Made by a program: the position numbers and the translations under genes
The notes under the pieces: generated by a model
Told to the model about the DNA's origin: nothing
Seen by the model: the letters and a program-made list of their open reading frames with translations, nothing else
Databases searched by the model: none
Origin: Lyngbya sp. CCAP 1446/10
GTDB lineage: Bacteria; Cyanobacteriota; Cyanobacteriia; Cyanobacteriales; Microcoleaceae
Length of the DNA stretch: 64,000 nt
Direction: 5' to 3'
Assembly: GCF_026130175.1 (NCBI RefSeq)
Contig: NZ_JAIGNI010000012.1
Span: forward strand, 1-64,000
Shown here: piece after piece, positions 36,797 to 48,200 of the stretch
Position numbering within the stretch: the first letter of the stretch is position 1
Layout of the letters: every line of letters begins with the position of its first letter

Positions 36797-39700
36797 ATGA
36801 GCTCTCAAAATCAACAGGCATCTTACGGTCAGATTCCCTTAAGTTTTATTGCAAATGCTGGACAAACTGACCAAAATGTGCAATTTCAGGTAAAAGGTGC
36901 CGGTCACAGCATCTTTTTCAGTCCCAACGAAATCTCCTTCACTGCTTTCTCTACACCAACTGAACCGGGAAATCCAGCAACAGCAACTTCTGCGACTGTC
37001 CGCAGCAGCTTAGCCAACAGCAACCCCAATCCCACAATTTCCGGCTTGCAACAATTGCCGGGAGTTGCTAACTTTCTCTTAGGCGAAGATTCCAGTCAAT
37101 GGCACACCAACGTCCCCACATTTAACGGCGTAGTTTATCAAAACGTATATCAAGGAATTGACCGCGTTTTTAAAGGGACAGAAGGACAACTTAAAAGCGA
37201 GTTTTTGGTTGCACCTTTGGCAGATCCGAGCCAAATTCGGATGAACTATAGTGGAGTTAGCGATATCCGGTTGCGAGACGACGGAGCACTGATATTAGAA
37301 ACACCGCTGGGCGAATTAATTGATAACGCACCGATAGTTTATCAAGATATCAACGGACAGCGGGTGAATGTTCCCGCCGCTTACAATTTATTAGGAAACG
37401 GTCAAGTTAATTTTACTTTGGGAAATTTTGACCCCACTCAACCCCTCGTTATTGACCCGGTTTTAGCTTACTCGACTTACTTAGGCGGCAGCGGAAGTGA
37501 GGGTGCTAACCGCCTCGCGGTAGATAGCACTGGTGCTGCTTACATTATTGGAACTACTGTTAACAATTTTCCTACTACTCCTGGTGCTGTCCAAACTACA
37601 CCAGGAGGGGGTTTAGTAGATTTCTTAGTTACCAAAATCAATCCTGAAGGAACCGCATTAGTTTACTCTACATATATCGGTGGTGATCGCGATGATTACG
37701 GTTTTGGGATTGCGGTAGACAGTCAAGGTAATGCTTATTTAACCGGACAAGTCGATCCGGGTTATCCAACTACACCAGGTGCTTTTCAACCGACAATACC
37801 TGGTTACAATACTGGCGTAACAAAACTAAATGCGGCTGGGAATGCTCTAGTTTATTCTACTTTTTTAGGCGGTGGCGGAAATAGTCTCGGCAACGGCATT
37901 GCTGTAGATAGTAGCGGGAATGCTTATGTTGCTGGGCTGGCGGGCTCCGGTTTCCCCACAACTCCCGGTGTATCACAGCCTACATCCGGGGGCGACATTG
38001 ATGCGTTTATTACTAAAGTTAATCCAACTGGCAGTGCTTTAGTTTATTCTACTTATTTCGGCGGTACCGCTCGCGAAGATGCTCAAGCCATTGCCATAGA
38101 CAATAACGGTAATGCCTACGTTACCGGACTTACTTATTCTTCTGACTTACCGGGGACAGATTTAGGCTTTCAAAATGCCATTTTAGGTGGCTATGATGGT
38201 TTTGTCGGTAAATTTGATGCGAATGGTGCGCGCGCTTATTCCACTTATTTAGGTGGCACCGGCGATGATAAAGGTGCTGACATTGCTGTAGATAGTGCTG
38301 GAAATGCCTATGTTGTGGGAATTACCACTTCAACTGATTTTCCTATAGCTAGTACGACAATTCAAGCTGCTAATGCAGGTGGTGCTAATGATGCTTTTGT
38401 CGTCAAGTTAAATCCTAATGGTGTTAATTTGACTTATTCAACTTATTTGGGCGGCAGCGGAGATGACAATGGCCATCGCATTACGGTAGACAGTGCGAAT
38501 AATGTTTATGTGACGGGGGATACGACTTCGACTAATTTCCCGATTAAGAATGCTCTTCAAAGTGTCAGCGGTGGCGGCAAAGATGCTTTTGTCACGAAAA
38601 TTAATTCATCGGGTTCTGCCTTAGTTTATTCTACTTATCTTGGCGGCAGCGGCGACGAGTACGGTAATGGTATTGCGGTGGATAGTTCGGGTGCAGTTTA
38701 TGTTGCTGGTTCTACTGCTTCTACTAATTTGCCAACAGCAAATCCTTTCCAAGCGGCGAATGGGGGAAGTGCCGATGTTTTTATTACTAAACTAATTCCT
38801 GGGGGACCGCAGGTAAAGATTATTGAGTCGGGCGGCAGCACTAATGTTGCAGAAAGTGGCACGACGGATACTTATACAGTTGTTCTGACTAATCAGCCTA
38901 CTGCAAATGTGGCGATCGCGCTCAACACCGGCACAGAAATTAAGCCGATTGCTGGCCTTAATTTCACTCCAACTAACTGGTTTTTACCGCAAACCGTGAC
39001 AGTCAGCGCAGTTGATGATACTGTCGCAGAAACTTCGCCGCACGCTGGCCCGATCGCCCATACTGCTATCAGTACCGATGCTAATTATAACGGCGCGACT
39101 GCAAGTTTTACAGTTAACGGTACTGCGGGCAATGCTGTCAATGCTAACATCACCGATAACGACATCGCAGGCGTTACCATTACTCCTGCTACTACGACTG
39201 CTACGGAAGGCGGTGTCAATGGCAGTTATACCGTTAAATTAAATACTCAACCGATCGCACCTGTGACGATTAACGTGGCTACAGGCAGTCAAATTCAACC
39301 AATTACAGCACTGAATTTTACTGCAACTAATTGGAATGTCGCTCAAACTGTGGCGGTGGCTGCTGTTGACGACAATTTAGTTGAAGGAAATCATACAGGT
39401 GCGATCGCCCATACTGCTACCAGTAGCGATGTTAAGTATAATGGCGTCACCATTGGGGGTGTCAATGTCGCCATTACCGATAACGATACAGCAGGTTTCA
39501 GCGTTGCACCTACGAACATAACAGCTACAGAAGGCGGTGCCACTGGCAGTTACAAAATCCAACTCACAGCCCAACCGACTGCACCAGTTAATATTAGCTT
39601 TAATACTGGCAGTCAAATTAGCCCGATCGCCACACCGATTACTTTTGACAGCACTAACTGGAATGTTGCCAAAACTGTGACTGTGACTGCGATCGATGAC

Positions 39701-40750
39701 AATCTAGCACAAGGAACCCACAGCGGCACGATCGCTCACACAGCTACCAGTACCGACGCCAATTATAACGCCAAAGCGATTCCCGATGTGACGGCATCGA
39801 TTACTGATAACGATAGCCCCGGTGTGTCGATCGTGCAAGCGGCAGGCAGTACAAATATTGCTGAAGGAGGTGCAACCGATACCTATGGCGTAGTTTTGAC
39901 TACCGCACCTACTGCAAACGTGACGATTAATTTTGACGCGGGTACTCAAATTAGTACGATCGCACCTATCACTTTTACGCCGACTAATTGGAATGTTGCT
40001 CAAAATGTGACTGTTAGCGCGATCGATGACAGTATAGCCCAAGGAACCCACAGCGGGACGATCGCTCACACTTCTGTCAGTACCGATACTTTGTATAATG
40101 GGCTGACAATTTCTCCCGTGACTGCGACGATTGCTGATAACGATACGGCTGGTGTGACTGTTTCACCGGCAAGTACAACTGCGACAGAAGGCGGTGCAAC
40201 TGGCAGTTATACACTTAAGCTAAATTCGCAGCCGACGGCGTTAGTTACTCTCAGCTTTGATGCGGGAAATCAAATAAGTGCGATCGCCTCTGTTAGCTTC
40301 GACTCTACTAACTGGAATGTGGCGAAGTCAGTCACAGTCACGGCTACAGATGATGCGGTTGTCGAAGGAAATCATGCGGGCAGTATTTCTCATAGCGCTG
40401 CGAGTGCTGATAGCAAGTATAGTGCGATCGGCATTCCGGTTGTCAATGTCGCCATTACCGATAACGACACTGCGCCAACGCCAACGCCTGTTACCCCAAC
40501 GCCAACGCCTGTTACCCCAACGCCAACGCCAACACCTGTTACCCCAACGCCAACACCTGTTACCCCAACGCCAACACCTGTTACCCCAACGCCAACACCT
40601 GTTACCTCAACGCCAACACCTGTTACCTCAACGCCAACACCTGTTACCCCAACGCCAACGCCTGTTACCCAACGCCAACGCCTGTTACCCCAACGCCAAC
40701 ACCTGTTACCCCAACGCCAACACCTGTTACCCCAACGCCAACACCTGTAG
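36797..40750 (+). CDS. Giant modular protein A, N-terminal part (SBBP propeller and Calx-beta-like repeats), frameshifted
   Basis: 1317 residues before a stop caused by frameshift. Residues 1-225 begin SYGQIPLSFIANAGQTDQNV, the domain usually found before SBBP propellers. From about 230 to 675 there are seven or more SBBP blades (YSTYLGGSGSEGANRLAVDS type, TAYSTYLGG repeated). From 675 to 1225 five Calx-beta-like repeats of about 105 residues occur ([42 protein letters not shown]). A PTPTPVT linker of 21-bp units follows. In it a CCCC is CCC (40668-40670), shifting the frame into QRQHLLPQRQHL and a stop. The continuation in frame is the next entry. No classical signal peptide; family members use RTX secretion. 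Confidence 0.85.
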   Translation: MSSQNQQASYGQIPLSFIANAGQTDQNVQFQVKGAGHSIFFSPNEISFTAFSTPTEPGNPATATSATVRSSLANSNPNPTISGLQQLPGVANFLLGEDSSQWHTNVPTFNGVVYQNVYQGIDRVFKGTEGQLKSEFLVAPLADPSQIRMNYSGVSDIRLRDDGALILETPLGELIDNAPIVYQDINGQRVNVPAAYNLLGNGQVNFTLGNFDPTQPLVIDPVLAYSTYLGGSGSEGANRLAVDSTGAAYIIGTTVNNFPTTPGAVQTTPGGGLVDFLVTKINPEGTALVYSTYIGGDRDDYGFGIAVDSQGNAYLTGQVDPGYPTTPGAFQPTIPGYNTGVTKLNAAGNALVYSTFLGGGGNSLGNGIAVDSSGNAYVAGLAGSGFPTTPGVSQPTSGGDIDAFITKVNPTGSALVYSTYFGGTAREDAQAIAIDNNGNAYVTGLTYSSDLPGTDLGFQNAILGGYDGFVGKFDANGARAYSTYLGGTGDDKGADIAVDSAGNAYVVGITTSTDFPIASTTIQAANAGGANDAFVVKLNPNGVNLTYSTYLGGSGDDNGHRITVDSANNVYVTGDTTSTNFPIKNALQSVSGGGKDAFVTKINSSGSALVYSTYLGGSGDEYGNGIAVDSSGAVYVAGSTASTNLPTANPFQAANGGSADVFITKLIPGGPQVKIIESGGSTNVAESGTTDTYTVVLTNQPTANVAIALNTGTEIKPIAGLNFTPTNWFLPQTVTVSAVDDTVAETSPHAGPIAHTAISTDANYNGATASFTVNGTAGNAVNANITDNDIAGVTITPATTTATEGGVNGSYTVKLNTQPIAPVTINVATGSQIQPITALNFTATNWNVAQTVAVAAVDDNLVEGNHTGAIAHTATSSDVKYNGVTIGGVNVAITDNDTAGFSVAPTNITATEGGATGSYKIQLTAQPTAPVNISFNTGSQISPIATPITFDSTNWNVAKTVTVTAIDDNLAQGTHSGTIAHTATSTDANYNAKAIPDVTASITDNDSPGVSIVQAAGSTNIAEGGATDTYGVVLTTAPTANVTINFDAGTQISTIAPITFTPTNWNVAQNVTVSAIDDSIAQGTHSGTIAHTSVSTDTLYNGLTISPVTATIADNDTAGVTVSPASTTATEGGATGSYTLKLNSQPTALVTLSFDAGNQISAIASVSFDSTNWNVAKSVTVTATDDAVVEGNHAGSISHSAASADSKYSAIGIPVVNVAITDNDTAPTPTPVTPTPTPVTPTPTPTPVTPTPTPVTPTPTPVTPTPTPVTSTPTPVTSTPTPVTPTPTPVTQRQRLLPQRQHLLPQRQHLLPQRQHL
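40474..40748 (+). repeat. 21-bp Pro-Thr minisatellite with frameshift site
   Basis: About 12 units of 21 bp, consensus CCAACGCCAACACCTGTTAC plus C, encoding PTPTPVT. One unit (40661-40680) reads GTTACCCAACGCC instead of GTTACCCCAACGCC. The lost C changes frame 2 to frame 1 and joins the two open frames exactly. Confidence 0.9.
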
Positions 40751-40782
40751 GCATTACCGATAACAAAACCCTATGGTGCGGT

Positions 40783-43700
40783 TTGGAAAAAGGATTAGAC
40801 AAACTGGAAAACATTGTTAACGAACAACTCAATGTGTTCAAATTGCCAATTTTAGGGCGACTCAGCGGTATTTCTCCTAATTTTATTAGCGATTTCAAAA
40901 ATAGTCTAGTCAATACGGTTAAAAATGCAACTGATTTCACACCTAGTCAGCTAGAAAATAGCATTCAGGAGGTTGTTGGTTCGGCATTCGATGTTAAAGT
41001 CGAGAGTAGTTCAAATCCCAATGACACTAACTTAGTCATTAAAATCGGCAAAAAATATCAGCTCGATAATATTAATTTTGCTGAAGATTTAGGGCTGCCA
41101 GCACTAGGCTTAAAAGTCAAAAAAACTCCGAAGCCCGGGAGTCAAATTTTCGCGGCACCGACGGCAAATCTATCTCGTTTTACCAATTTATCCAATGAGA
41201 TAGAAGCATCAAGTATCAATTCCACTATCAGCGATTCAGACACATTAGCAACTATTATAGATAGTGGTAATGTATCTCGTTTTAGTTCAAGCGTTCCTTA
41301 TCAAACAGCGATTTCACCAGTTGCTTCTAAATTCTTAAATCTACCTGAGCAATTACCCAACTTTGACTATGAGTTATCTATTGGTGTCGGTTACAACAAA
41401 GATTTTGGCTGCTACATCGATACTGACAATACCAAATTAAATGCTAACTTTAAGTTAGGACTTCCTAAAAAATTCAAACCTCAAGCCAACCTCGCTTTTT
41501 TACAAGCTGAATTCACCGACGATCCGGAAAACCCAACTCAACTAGATGCCAACTTTGAAGTCAAGTTGAATGACTTAGATAATCTGGGCGGCGCTGATGA
41601 TGGCAATCGTTTAACTTTGTCTGAGTTAGACGGCAGTTATCAGTTAGAAGACTTATTTCAATCTAGCTTAACCAGTAATGCCAATCTCGGTTTGCACGGC
41701 AAAACTAGCATCGACGGAGATGCTGCTTTTCCATCTTTTGACTTCGATTTAGCAGTCAATTGGCCGCTGATTGATTATAAGAATGGTAAATTAAATAATT
41801 CGCCTTCATCCTCAACTTCTCCGTCAAGTTCATCGAGTATATCAAATTTCAATTCAGCACTTTTATCTAGCCCAAATTTTTCAGCGTTAAATCAATCGCT
41901 AGGTTCCGCAAATTCAAACACAGGCACGACTTCAAATTCATCTTCATTCTTGCCATCAAATAATCAGGGAAATATAGGTTCGCCAACCACCGACAATCCC
42001 TTTGGCGGATTGCCTAACCCGAAAGTCGAATTCAACAACCTCAAACTCGATTTAGGAACCTTTATCAGTAACTTAGCTAAACCAATACTCACCACTGTTT
42101 CTGATATAATCGATCCTTTTAGACCTGTTATCGATTTCCTGAATACAGACACTAAGTTACTGTCAGAAATTGGCGTTGCTGGCCCCTTCGATAACAATGG
42201 AGATGGCAAAGTTTCGATATTGGAACTGGCAACTAAATTATCCACGGGTAATGTTGCTACTGACTTCTTAAATGCAGTTGTCAAAATCGACGAGATATCG
42301 CAATTGGCAAATAGCCTGTCAAACTCTTCAGGAAATATTGCGATCGATTTAGGCTCCTACAGTTTAGGGAATATTAATGTTGCCAAGCCCAACTCTAGCC
42401 TCAAAAACAAAACACCGAAACTGACAAACTCAGTGTCGGATATTTCTCAACAAATTAATTCTAAAACAGGCGGCAATCAAAAAAAGTTTGTCAATAAATT
42501 TAAGAGTGTTTCTGGCTTAGATTTGCCAATTTTAACGAAGCCAGAAACAGCGATTCAACTCCTTTTAGGAAAGCCAGATGTTGTCCTTTTCACCTACGAT
42601 ATGCCTCCCCTGGGAATAGACTTCAATTTTAGAAAAGAGTTTCCTATATTTGGGCCGATATCAGGATTGATTGAAGGCAACTTTAATGCGTCAGCACACC
42701 TCGCATTTGGGTATGATACCTACGGATTAAAAGAATGGAAAGACGATGAATTTTCTCCGTCATCAGCCTACAGAGTTTTAGATGGTTTTTACGTGAGCGA
42801 TCGCGCAAATGCCGATGGTACTGGTGCGGATGTTGATGAACTTAAAATCAATGCTGGTATTAAAGCAGGTGTCGGAGTAAATGCAGTGGTTGCCAGCCTT
42901 TATGGAACGGCTGGAATAGAAGGAAGCATAGGCATTGATTTAGTAGATATTGGAGAAAACAACGGCACAAGCGACGGTAAAATCCGAGGTTCTGAAATTG
43001 GCTCCCGCATTAGCAAACCCTGGGAACTTTTTGATATATCAGGTCAAGTTAATGCTTTTTTAGGGCTAGAGGTTCAAGCTATAGTTCCTTGGGAATTTTG
43101 GGAAGGAAAACAAACAGTTTGGAAAAAAGATTTTGCCACATTTGAGTTAGCAAAATTTGGCACTGGAGAAAGTTCAAGAAAGAGCGGTAGCGGTGTTAAC
43201 AGTTACCTGACTGGAGCCAAAGTTTTCTTTGATGCTAACTTTAACGGCATCCAAGATGAAAAAGAACCTTTCACAATTTCTAACGTCGATGGCAGTTTTA
43301 ACTTAGATGTCTCTCTCCCCGAATTTGACAAAAACAACAGCGGCGAACTCGAACCGGATGAAGGCAGACTTGTCGTTACTGACGGCATCAATACGGCGAC
43401 TTATTTACCGCAGCAAACGCCACTAACTGCAACACCAGATGCTACGGTGGTTACTCCTTTAACCACTTTGATGGAGAAGTTGGTTGCACAAGGTATTAAT
43501 CCTAATGAAGCAGAGACTAAAGTTAAAGCAGCATTTGGAGTATCGCCAGCAATTGACTTGACTAGCTACGATCCGCTACAAGCAATTACCCAAAATGACT
43601 CTAACGGTTTGGCTGTTTATGCAGCGCATATTCAGGTACAAAATGCAATTGTTTTGACAACGAATTTGATTAGCGGTGATTCCAATATTGCTAAAACTGA

Positions 43701-44760
43701 AATTGCCGATCGCCTAATTTCTACCATTGCTAACCAAATTCAATCCGGCGCTGTCGATTTAACCAATCCCGCGCAATTACAAACCGTCATTCAGTCAGCC
43801 GCCACTCAACTGCAAGCACAGACAGCATCTAATCTTGCACCGGAAGTTGCTAAAATTATCGCAGAAGGGAATCAGCGGGTACGGGCGATCGCCTCCAGCA
43901 ACCTCCCATTAGCAGACGCAGCAACTAAAATTGCCAAGGTACAACAAGTAGAACAAGGTGAAGTTGCCAAAGACTTGCAGCAAGTCGCGATCGGCAGCAA
44001 GACAATTCAAGAGGCGATCGCCGAAAATACAGGCACATCTTTAGACGCACAAATTCAATCAGCAACCGTCAATAACCCAACAATTCGCCAGAGTGTAAAC
44101 AGTGACTCCACTCCTGCCCAACCTTTCCCCGACAGCGGCATAGAATTAGTCAACAATTCCCCCAATCAAAAAATCGGTACTGATGGCGACGATACTCTAG
44201 GCGGCGACAGCAGCGACGATGTTTTCAGCGGCAAAAAAGGGAATGATTTGATTTTCGGGTTTAACGGCAATGACTGGATTAATGGCAATCAAGGCAATGA
44301 CTTAATCAATGGCGGTTTTGGCGACGATACCCTTTACGGTGGCAAGGGAATTGATACTATCACCGGTAGCGACGGTGGCGATATCATCTTTGGCAATCTA
44401 GGTGATGATATCCTAGACGGTAGCACTGGCAATGATACCTTGCGCGGCGGCAAAGGCAACGATCTGCTCAATGGCGGTGATGGCGACGACTTCCTCAGCG
44501 GTGAAATGGGAGATGATAGCTTGATTGGAGGCATCGGGAGCGATCGCTTCCTACTATCTGCCAATTCTGGCATTGATACGATCGCCGATTTTGAAGATGG
44601 CACAGATTTACTAACACTCGCCAGCGGCATTACTTTTGCACAATTGGCGATCGCTCAAAATGGCGGTGCAACCTTAATTCGCTTGGCGGCAACCGGAGAA
44701 ATTTTAGCTTCTCTAAATGGGGTGTCGTCCAGTCTGATTAGTGCAGTCGATTTCAACTGA
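40783..44760 (+). CDS. Giant modular protein A, C-terminal part (unknown module, EF-hand-like loops, RTX repeats)
   Basis: 1325 residues in the frame that continues protein A; the TTG at 40783 is only the first possible start and probably not used. It begins LEKGLDKLENIVNEQ. An unrecognised module follows (about 1-345), with KDFGCYIDTDNTKLNANF and LDNLGGADDGNRLTLSELDG, a Ser-rich linker, then another conserved region with the EF-hand loop DNNGDGKVSILE. A beta domain [16 protein letters not shown] and a second loop DKNNSGELEPDE follow. Helical region 880-1110 precedes RTX repeats ([19 protein letters not shown]) and a C-terminus [18 protein letters not shown], a likely type I secretion signal. 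As one protein with the previous part it would have about 2650 residues. Confidence 0.8.
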   Translation: MEKGLDKLENIVNEQLNVFKLPILGRLSGISPNFISDFKNSLVNTVKNATDFTPSQLENSIQEVVGSAFDVKVESSSNPNDTNLVIKIGKKYQLDNINFAEDLGLPALGLKVKKTPKPGSQIFAAPTANLSRFTNLSNEIEASSINSTISDSDTLATIIDSGNVSRFSSSVPYQTAISPVASKFLNLPEQLPNFDYELSIGVGYNKDFGCYIDTDNTKLNANFKLGLPKKFKPQANLAFLQAEFTDDPENPTQLDANFEVKLNDLDNLGGADDGNRLTLSELDGSYQLEDLFQSSLTSNANLGLHGKTSIDGDAAFPSFDFDLAVNWPLIDYKNGKLNNSPSSSTSPSSSSSISNFNSALLSSPNFSALNQSLGSANSNTGTTSNSSSFLPSNNQGNIGSPTTDNPFGGLPNPKVEFNNLKLDLGTFISNLAKPILTTVSDIIDPFRPVIDFLNTDTKLLSEIGVAGPFDNNGDGKVSILELATKLSTGNVATDFLNAVVKIDEISQLANSLSNSSGNIAIDLGSYSLGNINVAKPNSSLKNKTPKLTNSVSDISQQINSKTGGNQKKFVNKFKSVSGLDLPILTKPETAIQLLLGKPDVVLFTYDMPPLGIDFNFRKEFPIFGPISGLIEGNFNASAHLAFGYDTYGLKEWKDDEFSPSSAYRVLDGFYVSDRANADGTGADVDELKINAGIKAGVGVNAVVASLYGTAGIEGSIGIDLVDIGENNGTSDGKIRGSEIGSRISKPWELFDISGQVNAFLGLEVQAIVPWEFWEGKQTVWKKDFATFELAKFGTGESSRKSGSGVNSYLTGAKVFFDANFNGIQDEKEPFTISNVDGSFNLDVSLPEFDKNNSGELEPDEGRLVVTDGINTATYLPQQTPLTATPDATVVTPLTTLMEKLVAQGINPNEAETKVKAAFGVSPAIDLTSYDPLQAITQNDSNGLAVYAAHIQVQNAIVLTTNLISGDSNIAKTEIADRLISTIANQIQSGAVDLTNPAQLQTVIQSAATQLQAQTASNLAPEVAKIIAEGNQRVRAIASSNLPLADAATKIAKVQQVEQGEVAKDLQQVAIGSKTIQEAIAENTGTSLDAQIQSATVNNPTIRQSVNSDSTPAQPFPDSGIELVNNSPNQKIGTDGDDTLGGDSSDDVFSGKKGNDLIFGFNGNDWINGNQGNDLINGGFGDDTLYGGKGIDTITGSDGGDIIFGNLGDDILDGSTGNDTLRGGKGNDLLNGGDGDDFLSGEMGDDSLIGGIGSDRFLLSANSGIDTIADFEDGTDLLTLASGITFAQLAIAQNGGATLIRLAATGEILASLNGVSSSLISAVDFN

Positions 44761-45299
44761 TATCTTGCACTGATCGCAATAGTCCTTTGACCCCTCTCCC
44801 CTCCCCTCGATCGGAGAGGGAAGCCCAATTCTTACTCCCCTTCCGAATAACAAATTTATTCCTTTCCCTCTCCTTGTTCATTGCCTTAATAGACAAGCAC
44901 AGCTATTCCTGACAAATGATTAAGCGGGGTAAGTAGACAAGCGCGAAAAAACAATAAAATATTTTAGGGGCGGATTTAGCCTGGATCGCGAGATACAAGA
45001 GAGTTTATTAGTGCAAAACCCCCCCCGACCCACGTTTTGTTTATTTGTACCCACTTACTTATAGAAGCCGGATTTGGTATAAATTACACTGCTTAATTTC
45101 GGTATATTACAAAAAATTAAGTAATTTCACGACAAAAATTATAATTAATGTAAATTTTTGATGAGGATTTCAGTAAAAAGGCTATGTTCGATTCACATGA
45201 ATTTCTTTGCATGCGCCAGATATTAATCAAACCCCTTGCATAGCTGCCAGCGGTCTAGACATCAGCTATGACAATTGTTAGCCGATCGGTAGGTGTATT
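44761..45299. repeat. Gap between the two giant genes; family B element copy 2 at 44930-45061
   Basis: The family B copy (132 bp) runs from TAAGTAGACAAGCGCG to TTGTACCCACTTACTTA. Before it is a CCTCTCCCCTCCCCTCGATC hairpin with GGAGAGGG. The last 200 bp (45080-45299) are AT-rich and should hold the promoter of protein B. No gene. Confidence 0.6.
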
Positions 45300-48200
45300 A
45301 TGTCCAACTCAATCACCCAACCTTCTAGCAGATCGATCGCATTTATCGACACAGCCGTACCAGACTATCAAACTTTAGCAGACGGCGTTATCCCTGGAAC
45401 CGAAGTAATTCTATTGGATTCTAACTGCAACGGCTTAGAACAAATTGCAGAAGCGTTGCAGGGAGGTAAATTTTCAGAAATTCACATCATCTCTCACGGC
45501 ACACCTGGCAGCCTGGAACTAGGTAAAATTCAGTTGAGTTGGGAAAAGTTGAGCGATCGCGCCGACAATTTCCTCAAAGCAGTCAAGGCATGGACGCGCT
45601 GGCTAACACCAAATGCTGAAATTCTTCTCTACGGCTGCAATGTTGCTGAGGGAAATTTAGGTAAAGCATTTGTACAGCGCTTGAGTCAGCTAACAGGAGC
45701 TAGTGTTGCAGCTTCTTCCAGGCTTACAGGCATTGCAGCATTGGGTGGCGACTGGGAATTGGAAGTGACAGTAGGGAAAATTAAAGCACCTTTAGCATTT
45801 TGGCCACAAGTTCTGACAGGTTACAACTACGTTCTCTCCAGCTTCAGTGCGGCCACCAACTTCAGCGCCGGCTTGACTGCGACGGCAACTCCCATTTCGA
45901 TCGCACCGGGCGACTTTAATGCAGACGGCTTCCCCGACTTAGCCGTGGCAAACCTTAACTCCAGAGATATTTCTATATTGTTAGGGACTGGTACGGGCAG
46001 CTTTGGTACTGCTGCCAACTTATTTAACCCTGGCAACGAGGTTCCCAATTCCATTGCAATCCGCGACTTTAATGCAGACGGCAACCTCGATTTAGCTGTG
46101 GCGAATCCTACCACTGGCACCAACGGCAATTTCGTTTCGATCCGGTTGGGGACAGGTACAGGTACTTTTGGTAATCCTACCAACTTCGGTCTGGGAATAA
46201 ATCCAAAGGCGATCGCTGCGGGCGACTTTAATGGAGATGGCAAGCCCGATTTAGTCACAGCCGGTAGCAACATTTCAATTCTTTTGGGAGAGGGTACCGG
46301 TAGCTTTAGCACTCCCACTAGCATTAATGCAGCGGCATTTCTTTCGATCGCCACAGCCGACTTTAACGGCGACAACAAACTCGATTTAGTCGCATCGAAC
46401 AATAGCCTTACTAACAACATTTCCGTGATGTTGGGAGACGGTATTGGCAACTTTAGCGCCCCCGTTAACTTTAGCGCGGGGACAGGGAATCATTCTGTCG
46501 TTACAGGCGACTTTAATGGTGACGGCAAACTCGATCTCGCCGCATCGAACACTGCCACTAACAACGTCTCAGTCTTGTTGGGGGATGGTACGGGTAATTT
46601 TGGTACAGCCATCAACTTTAGTGTCGGATCGTCTCCCGAATCTGTGGTAACGGGCGACTTTAACGCCGACGGCAAACTCGATCTAGCTGCATCCAACGGC
46701 GGCGATAACAACGTCTCAGTCTTGTTGGGGGATGGTACGGGTAATTTTGGTACGGCCACTAATTTTAGTGTCGGGACAATTCCCCGTTTCATGGCTGCGG
46801 CAGATTTTAATGCAGACGGCAAGTTGGATCTAGCTACGCCGAACTTTTCCTCTAAAGATGTCTCGATTCTGTTGAATTCACCCAATACAGTCAATTTTGG
46901 TGCGGCTACTTTCAGCGGTACAGAAGGAACAACAGACACAGTAATTAATATTCCCGTTATCATCAGTGGTGGCACTCCCTTAAACGATGTAGTTGTACCA
47001 ATTGTTATCGATCCGAGTAGCACAGGCACCCAAAATTCAGACTACACGATTTCCCCTAACTCGATTACTTTCGCCGCAGGTGCAACAGGTTCGGCACTTA
47101 CCAAGAATGTTGCATTTACTATTAAGCCTGACAATATTCCAGAGAACGCCGAAACCGCAATTCTCAATTTGGGTACAATTACTGGAGGCGTTGCTGGTAC
47201 AACAAAACAAACAACACTGACAATTGCAGCTAACGGTCAAATTTCTTACGCCATTGCTGCTGGTATTCCCAGTATCCTCGAAGGCAACACAGGCACAACT
47301 CCTTTAACTTTTACTGTGACTCGCAGCGGCGGCACTGGTGCGGCGAGTAGCGTCAATTATGCGATCGCCGGAACTGCTGTCAACGGTACTGACTATAACA
47401 AGATCGGCGGTACTTCCGGGGCAACCGGTCTGACTGGTACGGTTAATTTCGCTGCGGGCGAGACATCCAAAACTTTGACGCTGGATGTTTTAGGCGATAG
47501 TGCGATCGAACCTGACGAAACTATTACTGTCACGTTATCGAATCCAGTTGCACCCGGTCAAACTCCGACAATTACAACTGCTAGCGCGACAACGACTATT
47601 ACTAATGACGATACTGCCGGAATTGCAGTCAATCCCGTTAGCGGATCAGTGACGACAGAAGCGGGTGGCACTGCGACATTTACCGTCAAACTTAATACTC
47701 AACCTAGTGCTAGCGTGAGCATTGGTTTGAGTAGTGACAATCCGGCGGAGGGAAAAGTTTCTAGCAATAGTTTAACCTTCACATCTGCTAACTGGAATCA
47801 ACCGCAAACGGTAACGGTGACGGGTGTTGACGACACCATTGCTGATGGCAGTAAAACTTATAATATCGTTACCGCTGCGGCTGTTAGTACCGACAGCAAT
47901 TACAACAATGTCAATCCTTCGGATGTCAGCGTTACTAACAGCGACAACGAAACTCCTGGGATTACCGTTAACCCGACAGCGGGATTAACTACGACTGAAG
48001 CAGGCGGTACGGCTAATTTCAGCGTTGTCCTGAACACGCAGCCGATCGCACCAGTGGCGATCGCACTCACCAGTGACAATCCCGCAGAGGGAACTGTTTC
48101 GACAAATAGCCTAACTTTCACTCCCAATACCTGGAATACTCCGCAGCAGGTAACGGTAACAGGTGTTGACGACAGTGTAGCCGATGGCGATCGCGCTTAC

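Noticed and set aside
40474-40748. Possible CRISPR array from regular 21-bp repeats
   Set aside because: Units are directly adjacent without spacers and encode PTPTPVT in frame, so this is a coding minisatellite. The same holds for 48620-48845 and 17718-17972.
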